Of a DNA stretch of 64,000 nt, positions 26,744 to 37,199 are shown in pieces. This stretch comes from Bradyrhizobium sp. (lineage in GTDB: Bacteria > Pseudomonadota > Alphaproteobacteria > Rhizobiales > Xanthobacteraceae): contig JAQGKC010000228.1 of assembly GCA_028290305.1 (NCBI GenBank), forward strand, positions 1 to 64,000. Direction: 5' to 3'. The notes under the pieces were generated by a model. That model made no database searches. It was not told where the DNA came from and saw only the letters and a list, made by a program, of their open reading frames with translations. The number at the start of each line of letters is the position of its first letter. Position 1 is the first letter of the stretch. Made by a program: the position numbers and the translations under genes.

Positions 26744-26926
26744 GGCGGGCTCCCGCGGCGCTATCGTTATATATGCAAAGATATATCGCTTCGGACGATG
26801 GCGTCCAGCCCGGTTTTGGACCGGCTGACGCATGGCTGGCGGTAGTCCGCCGGCTAAATCCGTGATATCCCATTGGATATAGCGAGGCCCCCAAAGGGGC
26901 CCGTTGACAAGGGGAGAGCAAAGCCT

Positions 26927-28333
26927 ATGAGCGATTTCAACCTTCTCATCGACGGGAAAATGGTTCCCGGCGACCAAACCATGCCCGTCCTCAATCCCGC
27001 GACCGAGGAAGTGCTGGTGCAATGCCCACGCGCTTCCAAGAAGCAGCTCAATGCCGCCGTCGCTGCGGCCAAGGCGGCTTTTCCGGCTTGGGCAGCGACC
27101 CCGATCGAAGAGCGCCGCAGGCTCGTAACCCAGATGGCCGAAATTATCGAAGCCAACACCAACGAATTGGCGCGCCTCTTGACCAGCGAGCAAGGCAAGC
27201 CACTTGCCGACGCCACCGGTGAAGTCATGGGCATGGCCGGCTTCTTCCGCTATCTCGCCTCGCTCGACCTGCCGATGAAGGTGATCGAGGACAGCGGCGA
27301 CCGCCGCGTCGAGGCGCATCGCCGCCCACTCGGCGTTATCGGCGCCATCATCCCCTGGAATTATCCGCTGCTGATCCTCAGCTTCAAATTGCCGTCCGCG
27401 CTGCTGGCCGGCAATACGCTGGTCGTGAAGCCCGCGCCGACCACCCCGCTGTCGACGCTGAGATTTGCCGAACTGGTCAAGGACGTCCTCCCCAAGGGCG
27501 TGTTGAACGTCATTACCGACGCCAACGATCTCGGCGACGTGATGACGAAACATCCTGATATCCGCAAGATATCGTTCACCGGCTCGACCGCGACCGGTCA
27601 GAAGGTGATGGCGAACGCCGCCGCCACGTTGAAGCGGATTACGCTGGAACTGGGCGGCAACGATGCCAGCATCGTGCTCGACGACGTCGATCCGAAGAAG
27701 GTCGCGCCCGGCATCTTCGAAGGCGCGTTCCAGAACTCGGGACAAGTCTGCCTCGCCATCAAGCGGCTCTATGTGCACGAATCCGTCTATGACGAGATCT
27801 GCAACGAACTGGTGGCCATCGCCAGGAACACGGTGGTGGACGACGGATCGAAGCAGGGCACCAAGCTCGGGCCGCTACAGAACAAGATGCAGTACGAGAA
27901 GGTGAAGGGTTTCCTCGAGGACGCCCGCAAGAACGGCAACATCATTGCCGGCGGCGCGGCGATGGACCGCCCCGGCTATTTCATCGAGCCGACCATCGTG
28001 CGCGACATCAAGGAGGGCTCCAGGCTGGTCGACGAGGAGCAGTTCGGGCCGGTACTGCCGGTGATTAAATATTCCGACAATGACGACGTGATCCGCCGCA
28101 CCAACGCCACCAACTACGGTCTCGGCGCCTCGGTCTGGTCGTCGGATACGGCACGCGCTCACAAGGTCGCGAGCCGCATCGAGGCCGGAACGGTATGGAT
28201 CAACAAACACCTCGACATGGCGCCGCACATTCCGTTCGGCGGAGCCAAGCAATCCGGCATCGGCACCGAATTCGCAGAGGAAGGTCTCGCCGAGTTCACG
28301 CAGTTGCAGATCATCAACGAAGCACGAAGCTGA
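26927..28333 (+). CDS. Aldehyde dehydrogenase
   Basis: This 468-residue aldehyde dehydrogenase has its catalytic Glu in TLELGGNDASIVL (Glu241) and Cys in QNSGQVCLAIKRLYV (Cys275). The cofactor-binding stretch is PWNYPLLILSFKLPSALLAGN. The motif LGGND in place of LGGKS is typical of a subgroup near AldA/betaine- and aminoaldehyde-type enzymes. AGGGGAGAG precedes the ATG at 26927, and a GGCCCC/GGGGCC hairpin lies in the leader. A second aldehyde dehydrogenase follows 198 bp downstream on the same strand. The substrate is not known. Confidence 0.92.
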   Translation: MSDFNLLIDGKMVPGDQTMPVLNPATEEVLVQCPRASKKQLNAAVAAAKAAFPAWAATPIEERRRLVTQMAEIIEANTNELARLLTSEQGKPLADATGEVMGMAGFFRYLASLDLPMKVIEDSGDRRVEAHRRPLGVIGAIIPWNYPLLILSFKLPSALLAGNTLVVKPAPTTPLSTLRFAELVKDVLPKGVLNVITDANDLGDVMTKHPDIRKISFTGSTATGQKVMANAAATLKRITLELGGNDASIVLDDVDPKKVAPGIFEGAFQNSGQVCLAIKRLYVHESVYDEICNELVAIARNTVVDDGSKQGTKLGPLQNKMQYEKVKGFLEDARKNGNIIAGGAAMDRPGYFIEPTIVRDIKEGSRLVDEEQFGPVLPVIKYSDNDDVIRRTNATNYGLGASVWSSDTARAHKVASRIEAGTVWINKHLDMAPHIPFGGAKQSGIGTEFAEEGLAEFTQLQIINEARS

Positions 28334-28531
28334 TCGAAACAATTTGCGCGCGGCGGCTACGCGCCGCAATCACACCTCTTGTCGAAAGTGAATCTTGCCG
28401 TCTCACGTCTCACTTCCGGTTTCAGAATTCAGGAGATTGCGCTGCGCGCGGAACGCCGAACCCGCATGCGGCGGCATCCAAAAAAGATTCGGCGTCGTCC
28501 GGCCAGCGCCGGACAATCCGGGAGAGCGTCC

Positions 28532-30052
<1,521 letters not shown>

Positions 30053-30060
30053 TATCAGCA

Positions 30061-30095
30061 GATCGCAGGCGCGGGAGACTTCCGCGCCTGCGATC
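30061..30095 (+). terminator. Strong 14-bp hairpin after the AldB-type gene
   Basis: GATCGCAGGCGCGG and CCGCGCCTGCGATC are a perfect 14-bp inverted repeat with a 7-nt loop, 8 nt after the dehydrogenase stop codon and 26 nt before the DUF779 start codon. It could be a terminator or an RNA-stabilising hairpin between two co-oriented genes. No T tract follows. Confidence 0.65.
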
Positions 30096-30121
30096 CTTCG
30101 ATAGGCAAAGGATCCGATGTG

Positions 30122-30502
30122 ATGGTCGAGCGGGTCGAAATCACCGACAAGGCAGCTGACGTGGTGGCGCGGCTCAGGAGCCAACACGGCGCGTTGATGT
30201 TCCACCAGTCTGGCGGCTGCTGCGATGGGTCATCGCCGATGTGCTACCCCTTGGGCGATTTCCGCGTGGGACCGCAGGACGTACTGCTGGGTGAGATTGC
30301 CGGCTGCCAGTTCTACATTGGCGCCGCGCAATTCGAATATTGGCGGCATACGCAGCTCATCATCGACGTCGTGCCCGGACGCGGCTCGGGGTTTTCCGTG
30401 GAAGCACCGGAGGGGGTCCGATTTCTCCCCCGTAGCCGCGTCTTTACGGATGAAGAAGTCACAGAGCTCGGAGCGGCCGGACCGCCGTCGCGTGCAGCCT
30501 GA
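30122..30502 (+). CDS. DUF779 family protein
   Basis: This 126-residue protein belongs to DUF779, a small cysteine-containing family that often lies beside aldB-type genes. The conserved core is FHQSGGCCDGSSPMCYP, with three Cys, followed by FYIGAAQFEYWRHTQLIIDVV. The Cys cluster suggests metal or thiol chemistry, but its function is not established. AAAGGAT precedes the ATG at 30122. It probably belongs functionally with the upstream aldehyde dehydrogenase. Confidence 0.9.
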   Translation: MVERVEITDKAADVVARLRSQHGALMFHQSGGCCDGSSPMCYPLGDFRVGPQDVLLGEIAGCQFYIGAAQFEYWRHTQLIIDVVPGRGSGFSVEAPEGVRFLPRSRVFTDEEVTELGAAGPPSRAA

Positions 30503-30580
30503 TTAAGCGGAATGTGATCGGCCAAACCTATCCTGCTGCCCAGAGGTGTGAGATGATGGCAATATCAACGAGATTTCCCT

Positions 30581-31147
30581 ATGTTTGACTCCCAATGCGA
30601 CCTTGCAGCTTTGGTTTACGATCAGGATCAGGATCCCGACGAAATCCTGCGTGAATTTGCCTCCGACCTCAACACCCGCGGATATCGCGCGGTTGGACTG
30701 GTGCAGCTCGGCCATCACTGCGTCGATGGACCGAAACTATCGGCCATGCTGGTCCATACCGGCGAAGAGCTGCAACTGTTCCAGAATCTCGGGGCTTGTG
30801 CGACGGGCTGCAGGCTGGATGTCGGCCAGCTTTTGGACGCAGGGTCCCAAGTGGCCAGCGCCATAGATCAGGGCGCCGATCTCGTGATCGTCAATCGCTT
30901 CGGACGTCAGGAGCGCGAGGGCAAAGGACTTTCATATCTGGTGGAGCGCGCGTTGAGCGCTGATATCCCTGTGGTGATCGCCGTACCCAGCCACCGGTTC
31001 GCGGACTGGATCAAATTTGCCGACGGCATGAGCGTCAAGCTCCGCTGCGATCGTGAGGCGTTGGACGCGTGGTGGAGCGCCGTTTCCGCCCGCAACGCTG
31101 GCGTCGTCAGGCAGGATCACCAAACCGTCTGCGAAGTTCTCAAGTAA
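30581..31147 (+). CDS. DUF2478 family protein
   Basis: This is a 188-residue protein of the DUF2478 type. The opening LAALVYDQDQDPDEILREFA and the segment IDQGADLVIVNRFGRQEREGKG match the family, which is often found next to molybdenum transport or cofactor genes. The stretch ADLVIVNRFG resembles a Walker B-type strand, but no clear Walker A is visible. The ribosome-binding site is weak. The nearest molybdenum-linked gene is the ModA-like gene 4 kb away. Function is unknown. Confidence 0.82.
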   Translation: MFDSQCDLAALVYDQDQDPDEILREFASDLNTRGYRAVGLVQLGHHCVDGPKLSAMLVHTGEELQLFQNLGACATGCRLDVGQLLDAGSQVASAIDQGADLVIVNRFGRQEREGKGLSYLVERALSADIPVVIAVPSHRFADWIKFADGMSVKLRCDREALDAWWSAVSARNAGVVRQDHQTVCEVLK

Positions 31148-31167
31148 GCAGTCGGGCGGGCCGCTTT

Positions 31168-31374
31168 TCAAAGCGTCTCCTGCTTGTGTCCACATTCCTT
31201 GCAGGCAAATTTCACGCGGGTCGCGCCTTTTTCCGCGGAGATGCGATTTGGCGCGCCGCATTTCCCGCAGGTTGCCTCAATGCGGGTATTGCCCTGTTTA
31301 ATGACGATGGCCTTGCGCTCCATCGTTTCGCGGATCAGGCGCTCGGCCTCTTCACGCATCGACTGCTTCGACAT
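31168..31374 (-). CDS. Small zinc-ribbon protein
   Basis: This 68-residue protein has a basic and acidic N-terminal helix (MREEAERLIRETMERK) and then two C-x-x-C pairs, CGKCG (Cys36, Cys39) and CKECG (Cys58, Cys61). This is a classic zinc-ribbon layout. AGGTGCAGG precedes the ATG. It lies 20 bp from the convergent DUF2478 gene. A nucleic-acid or protein-binding role is likely but cannot be specified. Confidence 0.8.
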   Translation of the reverse strand: MSKQSMREEAERLIRETMERKAIVIKQGNTRIEATCGKCGAPNRISAEKGATRVKFACKECGHKQETL

Positions 31375-31495
31375 TCGCCTGCACCTGTCATGAGAAACGT
31401 CACCGAAGCAGCCTTATAACACCGACACTGCATTTTCTTGCGACCGGACGGAAAAAAATTCGCCCTTGAAATCGCTCGCGCAATCCGAAACCGGC

Positions 31496-31783
31496 TCAGC
31501 AGCCGCGGCAAATATTGTTGATCTTGCGATCAACTGCGGCGTCCTCCGCACTGATCTCCTCGATCTTGTTGGATGAGGAACTCTCCTGCGGAACGTCACT
31601 TGCGCGCGGTTGACGGTGGCCGACCGGCGCATTGCCGATCGATCCCATTGCCGGCGTCATTGATAAGGACAGGGTTTGACCTGCGGGTCCAGCCGGCCAT
31701 CTTGCGCTTTCCGTGGTCTGCGCCATCGCGCCCGGACCTCGGAGCATAGCCAGCAACGTTACCGTCGTGATCAAGTTTCGCAT
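31496..31783 (-). CDS. Small exported protein of unknown function
   Basis: The product is a 95-residue protein with a signal peptide (MRNLITTVTLLAMLRGPGAMAQ). The mature part is short, Ser/Pro-rich and low in order, and ends in DRKINNICRGC with two Cys. GGGAGA precedes the ATG at 31783. No family is recognised. The signal peptide and ribosome-binding site argue that it is a real gene. Confidence 0.65.
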   Translation of the reverse strand: MRNLITTVTLLAMLRGPGAMAQTTESARWPAGPAGQTLSLSMTPAMGSIGNAPVGHRQPRASDVPQESSSSNKIEEISAEDAAVDRKINNICRGC

Positions 31784-32355
31784 GATTAAGTCTCCCGAGA
31801 TTAGCGCGCGTCGTTATTCCCAGCGCGGGCCGACGCCAGATGGAAAAGTCGGCATGTGCGGCGGGGGCCTGCATCTCTTGTAGACCCTGCTGCAGCGGTC
31901 CGACGTCATGACCATGCAGAGGCCGCACTACAGGCGAATGTCTGAGCCGCGCGATAAGCCTACGATCGTAATATGGCACCCCGATTGGCGCTGATCGGAT
32001 GATGCCGGCGTCCAATTTCCGGTTCACGAAGAAACATCGCGGATGTGGCCGGCGATGAGGCGTCGCAAAAAATGCATAGGCCGCATCGCCCGTTCTCACG
32101 TCAAATTCGGATTCGTCTTTTGTAGATGCAATCGCTTTTGTTACGAGCTTCCTGATGAAGTTACATCTGCAACAATGCGCTCGTTTGGCTGGCGCCTCGC
32201 GCGAAACTCGCTAACTGAATTTAAATTTAATCAGGCGTGGCTCGCGGAGAGTTGAGTAACGGACTCGTCGCGGGCCACTAGCGATTTTTCAAAACGATTG
32301 CCACCTGAAAAGGGCGTCGTGGCTGGGAGCGATATCTCTGACGGAGAATATGGTT
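31784..32355. other. 572-bp non-coding gap
   Basis: I see no convincing gene here. A minus-strand frame running from about 32099 lacks a family match and is rich in Arg and His, as antisense frames are. The second half is AT-richer (ACTGAATTTAAATTTAATC near 32213) and probably holds the promoter of the glycine-rich protein gene. Confidence 0.5.
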
Positions 32356-32922
32356 ATGTTGCGCAAGACGGTTATCGCGTTATTGGCAGTTGCGTCTGTT
32401 GGCCTGGCTTCGCCAACAATGGCGTTGGCTCGTGGAGGCGGTGGCGGTGGCGGTGGCGGTGGTGGCCACGGCGGCGGCGGCTTTGGTGGTGGCGGCTTTG
32501 GTGGTGGCGGTGGCGGCCACGGCGGCGGCGGCTTTGGTGGTGGCGGTTTCCACGGAGGCGGCTTTGGCGGTGGCGGCTTCCATGGCGGCGGCTTCGGCGG
32601 TGGTGGCTTCCATGGTGGCGGCTTCGGCGGATTCCATGGCGGCGCGATGGCTGGCGGATTCCGTGATGGTGGTTTCCGTGGCGGTGGATTTCATGATCGC
32701 GGATTCCATGATCGCGACTTCGGGCGCCGCTTCGGATTCGGCGGCGGCTTCTACCCGTATGACTATTATGACGACTACGCCTACGATTCTCCGTATGGGT
32801 ATGGCGATTACCCGTACGCCTACAACGATACGTATTACGACAACGGCAGTTGCTATGTGGTTCAGCGGCGCGTGCACACCACGCATGGCTGGCGCCGGCA
32901 ACCCGTTCAGGTGTGCGGTTGA
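32356..32922 (+). CDS. Exported glycine-rich repeat protein
   Basis: This 188-residue protein has a signal peptide (MLRKTVIALLAVASVGLASP, cleaved near ALA). A low-complexity stretch of about 75 residues follows, built from GGGGFGGGGF and GGGFHGGGF units. Next comes a Phe/Arg/Asp-rich part (FHDRGFHDRDFGRRFG), then a Tyr/Asp-rich stretch. The end is HGWRRQPVQVCG with a likely disulfide to the Cys of NGSCYVVQRR. Similar proteins are widespread in Bradyrhizobium and may be surface or cell-wall-associated. Function is unknown. An in-frame ATG at 32350 is closer to GGAG than is usual. Unrelated frames on both strands stay open only because of the repeat. Confidence 0.85.
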   Translation: MLRKTVIALLAVASVGLASPTMALARGGGGGGGGGGGHGGGGFGGGGFGGGGGGHGGGGFGGGGFHGGGFGGGGFHGGGFGGGGFHGGGFGGFHGGAMAGGFRDGGFRGGGFHDRGFHDRDFGRRFGFGGGFYPYDYYDDYAYDSPYGYGDYPYAYNDTYYDNGSCYVVQRRVHTTHGWRRQPVQVCG

Positions 32923-32938
32923 TGAATTGACGATCGCC

Positions 32939-32974
32939 CGTCGACCTCAGCGCTCTCTCGCGCTGAGGTCGACG
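32939..32974. terminator. Strong terminator hairpin
   Basis: CGTCGACCTCAGCGC and GCGCTGAGGTCGACG form a perfect 15-bp stem with a 6-nt loop, 17 nt after the glycine-rich protein gene and facing the convergent Rieske operon. It probably ends both transcripts. Confidence 0.75.
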
Positions 32975-33033
32975 GCGCCGTCATATCGCCGATTTGAGCG
33001 CGGCCACCACCCGCGCGCGGTCCGTAACCCGGC

Positions 33034-33447
33034 TCAAGTCTCCACAATGACGTAGCTGTCCTCGATGTGAACCGGGAAAGTCTCGGCCACATATGGGCCT
33101 TTCGCCAACGTCTCGCCATCCTCGACGACGACCGGATAGGTCCTGACCTTGACGCGCTTCGGATCGAACCAGGATTGCCCGTTGCGCATGTCGAATTCCC
33201 ATCCGTGCCAGGGACAACGAAGCAATTCGCCGACGCGCGAACGCTGATAGACGCCGGGCGACGGCGAGGTCAGCCGGGCCACGCACGCCGCCTTGTCGAG
33301 CGGCGCGCCTTCGTGCGGACAGCGATTGAGCAGCGCGAAGAACTCGCCGTTGACATGAAACACGACGATGTCGCGGCCATCCACGCCGACCACCTTGTTA
33401 CCGCCGGGCGGAATGTCTGTGGTGCGGGCGACAATGTGACGGGTCAT
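33034..33447 (-). CDS. Rieske [2Fe-2S] ferredoxin-like protein
   Basis: This 137-residue Rieske protein carries both cluster motifs: C-P-H in LLNRCPHEGAPLDKA and C-P-W-H in LLRCPWHGWEFDM. The insert between them (ARLTSPSPGVYQRSRVG) is longer than in small ferredoxins and resembles the N-terminal domain of Rieske oxygenases. The gene starts 4 bp after the amidohydrolase gene on the same strand with no separate ribosome-binding site, so it is probably translationally coupled. It would pass electrons to an oxygenase that is not encoded here. Confidence 0.9.
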   Translation of the reverse strand: MTRHIVARTTDIPPGGNKVVGVDGRDIVVFHVNGEFFALLNRCPHEGAPLDKAACVARLTSPSPGVYQRSRVGELLRCPWHGWEFDMRNGQSWFDPKRVKVRTYPVVVEDGETLAKGPYVAETFPVHIEDSYVIVET

Positions 33448-33451
33448 GCGA

Positions 33452-34564
33452 TCAAAGCTTGTAAAGCGCGCGGGCGTTGCCGTTGAAGATTTTGGCGCGC
33501 TCGGCTTCCGTCAGTGGCGTCTTGAAGGCGAAGCGCGGATCGTCGAAATCCCAATGCGGATAATCCGACGAGAACAGCAGGCGGTCGGCGCCGACCCAGT
33601 CGATCAGCGACCGCAGGTGTTTTGCCTCGTCCGGCTCATCGATCGGCTGGGTGGTGAACCAGAAATGCTCGCGCACATATTCGGACGGACGCCGCTTGAG
33701 ATGCGGCACCTCGCTGCGAAAACGCTCGAAATGCTGGTCCATCCGCCACATCGCCGAGGGGATCCAGCCGAAGCCGCCTTCGATGAACACGATTTTCAGG
33801 CGCGGGAAACGCTCGGGCACGCCTTCGATCACGAAACTCGTCAGCGTCGCCGCCATGGTATGCGCGTTGGACTGGTGCTCCTCGGCATAATAGGACGGCC
33901 AGCCGCCGCCGGTCGGCGCGTGACCGCCATAACCGCCGACATGAATCCCAAGCGGCAGGCCGAGCTCCTCGGCACGGGCGTAGATCGGCCAATAGCGACG
34001 GCGGCCGAGCGGCTCGTTGGCGCGCGGCGAAACATTGATCTGGACATATTGGCCGACTTTGGCGCAGCGCTCGATCTCGGCAATCGCAGCTTCCGTGTCG
34101 TCCTGTCCGACCAGGATCGACGCTTTCAGCCGCGGCTCCCGGCTGGTCCAGTTCGCGAGCTGCCACTCGTTGATGGCGCGCTGGATCGCGGCGCCGAAAT
34201 CGAGATTCTGCTGCGAGAAAATAAAGAGATCGAGCACCTGCAGGATACCGAACTCGACATCGAGCGGATCGAGGTGCTGCTTGCGCATGAACGCGAGATC
34301 GGATCCGGGCGGTCCGCCGGTCGGCGGCCAGGCATCGCGGCGCGCGATCAAAGGCGAGGACCGCGGATACGGCGTGGTGCCAATATAGGGCGTGCGCAGA
34401 TGATCGCCGTAGGTTTTGAGATGCTCCTGCCAGCGCTTCGACAGGAACGGGTTGAGGTCGGCGCGCGAATGCAGGCTGGGATGCACGTCGCAGTCGATGA
34501 TCCGCAGCCGGCTTCTGGCGGAAGCTTCCTGCTCTAACACAGGGCGGTCGATGACGTCGCTCAT
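33452..34564 (-). CDS. Amidohydrolase 2-family protein (first of a tandem pair)
   Basis: This is a 370-residue TIM-barrel metal hydrolase or decarboxylase of the amidohydrolase-2 (ACMSD-like) family. The first metal motif is IDCDVHPSLHSRADL (D-x-H). A barrel His is in GIHVGGYGGHAPTGG, a further segment is VFIEGGFGWIPSAMWRMDQ, and the terminal DYPHWDFDDPRF carries the last Asp/His. AAGGAAG precedes the ATG at 34564. It is paralogous to the next gene upstream. With the Rieske protein it probably acts on an aromatic or cyclic carboxylic compound. Confidence 0.9.
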   Translation of the reverse strand: MSDVIDRPVLEQEASARSRLRIIDCDVHPSLHSRADLNPFLSKRWQEHLKTYGDHLRTPYIGTTPYPRSSPLIARRDAWPPTGGPPGSDLAFMRKQHLDPLDVEFGILQVLDLFIFSQQNLDFGAAIQRAINEWQLANWTSREPRLKASILVGQDDTEAAIAEIERCAKVGQYVQINVSPRANEPLGRRRYWPIYARAEELGLPLGIHVGGYGGHAPTGGGWPSYYAEEHQSNAHTMAATLTSFVIEGVPERFPRLKIVFIEGGFGWIPSAMWRMDQHFERFRSEVPHLKRRPSEYVREHFWFTTQPIDEPDEAKHLRSLIDWVGADRLLFSSDYPHWDFDDPRFAFKTPLTEAERAKIFNGNARALYKL

Positions 34565-34586
34565 GCGATCTTCCTTCGGATCAGGT

Positions 34587-35648
34587 TTATGCGGCGAGGC
34601 TGAGCCGCGGAAAGGTTTCAAGCGGGTTTTCGTTACACATCCGCGAGACCAGGCTGGCCGGCAGATGCGGCGGGATCGCGTCGTCGCCGTCGAATTGCCA
34701 GTGTGGATAATCGGATGCTAACAGGAACATCTTGTCGGAGCCGATCATGTCTATGATATCGGCGACGCCGGCGGCGTCCGGCGGACTGTCGAACGGCTGG
34801 GTGGTAAAGCGCATATGGTCGCGGATGATCGCCGCCGGCTCGCGGTCGATCCAGGGCACCTCGACGCGCACCCCGCGCCAGGTCTTGTTGGCGCGCCACA
34901 TGAACGCCGGCAGCCAGCTCACGCCGGATTCCATCAGCACCACCTTGAGCGCGGGGAATTTCACGAATACGCCTTCGTAGATCAGGCTGAGGATCTGGGC
35001 CTGAAACGCCTGCGCCTCGGCGAGATAGTATTCGTAGCGGTAGGACGCCCAGCCGGTCGAGCTCGGCGCTGAGCGATACTGGCTGCCGGCGTGAATCGCG
35101 ATCGGCAATTTGTGTTTCTCGGCCGCCTGCCACACCGGCCAAAAATGCCGTCGCCCCAACAGAGTCTCGCCCTGCGCCAGCGCCAGCACCGAAACGAACC
35201 TGTTATCGCCGGCGCGGCGCTCGATTTCCTCGATCGCCAAATCAGGCGCCTGCAGCGGGAGCACGATCGAGGCGCGCAGCCTGGGGTCGCGCGCTAGCCA
35301 TTCCGCCGCGATCCAGTCGTTGATCGCCTTGCAGAACGCGGCAGCCATGTAGGGATCGTACACCGCCTGCGCGCCGTACAGCACGTTGCAGATGGCGTGC
35401 GATGCGCCGAGCTGATCGAACGCCCCGCGCTGCACCATCGAAAGGTCGCTGCCCGGCTTGCCCTTGGCCGGCCGCCAGTCGGCGCGACCGGACAGCGGCA
35501 TATCCGGCGGATAGCTGGTGAGATCGAGACCATCGATCGCCCGGCTCACCACCTGCTCTTTCCAGTGATCGTCGAGATAAGGCAGCAGCGTGGTGCGTGT
35601 TCCGCCCACCGCGGGATGGATGTCGCAATCGATCCGCGTGGCCGCCAT
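34587..35648 (-). CDS. Amidohydrolase 2-family protein (second of a tandem pair)
   Basis: This 353-residue amidohydrolase is related to the gene 22 bp downstream. It shares the layout IDCDIHPAVGG, AIHAGSQYRSAP, VVLMESGVSWLPAFMWRANKTWRG and LASDYPHWQFDGDD. GAGGAGC precedes the ATG at 35648. It is the first gene of a three-gene minus-strand operon (two amidohydrolases and a Rieske protein). The pair could form a heteromer or work on successive intermediates. Decarboxylase or hydrolase activity cannot be decided from sequence. Confidence 0.9.
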   Translation of the reverse strand: MAATRIDCDIHPAVGGTRTTLLPYLDDHWKEQVVSRAIDGLDLTSYPPDMPLSGRADWRPAKGKPGSDLSMVQRGAFDQLGASHAICNVLYGAQAVYDPYMAAAFCKAINDWIAAEWLARDPRLRASIVLPLQAPDLAIEEIERRAGDNRFVSVLALAQGETLLGRRHFWPVWQAAEKHKLPIAIHAGSQYRSAPSSTGWASYRYEYYLAEAQAFQAQILSLIYEGVFVKFPALKVVLMESGVSWLPAFMWRANKTWRGVRVEVPWIDREPAAIIRDHMRFTTQPFDSPPDAAGVADIIDMIGSDKMFLLASDYPHWQFDGDDAIPPHLPASLVSRMCNENPLETFPRLSLAA

Positions 35649-35820
35649 GAACGCTCCTCGGATGTCGTTCCCTAGATATCGTTTTTGGCGGTCATTTCCT
35701 GCCGCGCCCTAAATGTGCCCCCGTCGGCTCCCCAGTGCAAGGGGCCGAGCATACGTAACGACCTCGAGGAAGGTATGATGCGTTGGAGAGTCTTCTGAAA
35801 ACGCAATTCTATTCTGGTCT

Positions 35821-36105
35821 TCATTCCGGGGCCGCACCGACGGGTGGGCCGCCTGGCCGGCGCAGAAACGTGATCGAAGCGAACGCTCCGATCCAGGAGC
35901 CAGCCGCAGCGAAGGCGACATAAACCCAGTTTTCCGTGTAACTGATCACTGCGTAGGAAGAGAGCAAATACCAGACGCTGCTCCAGCTCGCCGCCGGCAC
36001 CCGCCTTCGGGCCACAACGGCGGACGTGAACATCACGTAGACCGCGTCGGTCGCGGCTGTTGCGATCACCACGGCTGTGGCAGTTAGCGGATCGATCGAC
36101 ACCAT
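35821..36105 (-). CDS. Small integral membrane protein
   Basis: This is a 94-residue protein with about three membrane helices: DPLTATAVVIATAATDAVYVMFTSAVV, SSVWYLLSSYAVISYTENWVYVAFA and AAGSWIGAFASITFL. I chose the ATG at 36105 because GGGGGAG lies just upstream. An open frame extends to 36201 but adds unlikely residues. The family is unknown. It lies 110 bp after the end of the binding-protein gene on the same strand. Confidence 0.78.
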   Translation of the reverse strand: MVSIDPLTATAVVIATAATDAVYVMFTSAVVARRRVPAASWSSVWYLLSSYAVISYTENWVYVAFAAAGSWIGAFASITFLRRPGGPPVGAAPE

Positions 36106-36215
36106 TTGACTCCCCCTCTGTCTGATTTTTGCAACGGCTTCGATTTTGTACCCGACGATTTCGCCTTCCGAGCAGGCGCAGAGTTGGCGCCAGGATGACA
36201 TGCCTACCGGAAGGT

Positions 36216-37199
36216 CTATTCGATGACCTCGTCGGCGAGCGCCAGCAACGAAGGCGGGACTTCCAGCTTCATCGATTTCGCCGTCTTCAAGTTGAGCACA
36301 AACAGATAGCGTGTCGGCTGCTCGAACGGCAGCTCACCGGGGTTCGCGCCTTTGAAAATGCGATCAACCATTGACGCCGCCCGATCGAACGACTGGTTCA
36401 GGTCCGGCCCATATGACATCAAACCCCCGTCACGAGCGAGCGCGTCATATTCGTAAATCGCCGGTATACCCCGCCGGTTTGTATAATCGAACACGCGTTT
36501 TGCGTTAACATTCGTGAGCAAGTCGGACACCATCAGGAGCGCGTCCGGCGGCTCCCGATCCATCACCGTGAATGCGTCGTCGAAATCATCGGGCTTGTGC
36601 ACGCTCACCGGTTCGATGGTGATTCCCATTTCAGCCGCGGCCTCGACGGAGGCGTCGTAGCGCAATGTCATCCCCAAATCGTCTTTGTTCCAGATGATGG
36701 CAACGCGACGGATGTTCGGCGCTAACTGCTTGAGCAATCCGAGACGCTTGGTGGTCAGCGTGCTCGCCACATCAGAGATGCCGGTGATGGTGCCTCCGGG
36801 TCGATCCAGATGGCCAACGAGGCCGGTCGCTATTGGATCACTCGCGCCATAAGCGACAACGGTCGGGATGCCGGACTGCTTTGCCGCGAGCGCCGTGGGA
36901 TATCCGATAGTGACGACAACATCGACCTTTCTCGCTCTCAAGTCCCCCAGCAACTGCGAAAGTCCGGAGAACTCTGCCAACCTCCCGCGAGGACCTTCAA
37001 TGATCAGGTTTTGGTCGACGATGTACCCGTGCTTCTCAAGCGCGGCCAGCAAGAGCTTCGCATCGGGAGACATATCGGAAGTCGGCAGCCCCGGGCTTAA
37101 AACCGCCAAGCGATAAACGTTCTTCGGAGTTTGGCCGAACGCCATACCGGGCGCAATAACGGCGCCGCCGAGCAACGCGATAAACTGGCGTCTTTTCAC
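36216..37199 (-). CDS. ABC-type substrate-binding protein (PF04392-type), Tat-like signal
   Basis: This is a 327-residue binding protein of the large Bradyrhizobium family annotated as ABC transporter substrate-binding (PF04392, related to TrpX). The signal KRRQFIALLGGAVIAPGMAFGQ carries twin arginines. The periplasmic-binding fold follows, with KVDVVVTIGYPTALAAKQSGIPTVV and RVAIIWNKDDLG. I chose a GTG start at 37199 because CGGAG lies 5 nt upstream. Two ATG codons at 37217 and 37220 have no such site. No permease or ATPase gene is nearby. The ligand is unknown. Confidence 0.86.
   Translation of the reverse strand: MKRRQFIALLGGAVIAPGMAFGQTPKNVYRLAVLSPGLPTSDMSPDAKLLLAALEKHGYIVDQNLIIEGPRGRLAEFSGLSQLLGDLRARKVDVVVTIGYPTALAAKQSGIPTVVAYGASDPIATGLVGHLDRPGGTITGISDVASTLTTKRLGLLKQLAPNIRRVAIIWNKDDLGMTLRYDASVEAAAEMGITIEPVSVHKPDDFDDAFTVMDREPPDALLMVSDLLTNVNAKRVFDYTNRRGIPAIYEYDALARDGGLMSYGPDLNQSFDRAASMVDRIFKGANPGELPFEQPTRYLFVLNLKTAKSMKLEVPPSLLALADEVIE

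Noticed and set aside
26744..27778. Upstream extension of the minus-strand 126-residue protein across the aldehyde dehydrogenase gene
   Set aside because: The extension is antisense to a catalytic-motif-complete dehydrogenase. An ATG with GGGAG at 26743 explains the real gene.
32436..32660. CRISPR-like or tandem DNA repeat in the glycine-codon stretch
   Set aside because: The repeats are irregular and in frame, with no spacers. They are explained by the low-complexity protein.
32390..33055. Ala/Val-rich plus-strand frame of 221 codons across the glycine-rich gene
   Set aside because: It stays open only because the glycine-codon repeat has no stop codons in this frame. The signal peptide and ribosome-binding site belong to the other frame.
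33446..34537. 363-codon plus-strand frame opposite the amidohydrolase gene
   Set aside because: It is antisense to a well-supported metalloenzyme gene, and its composition is that of a shadow frame.
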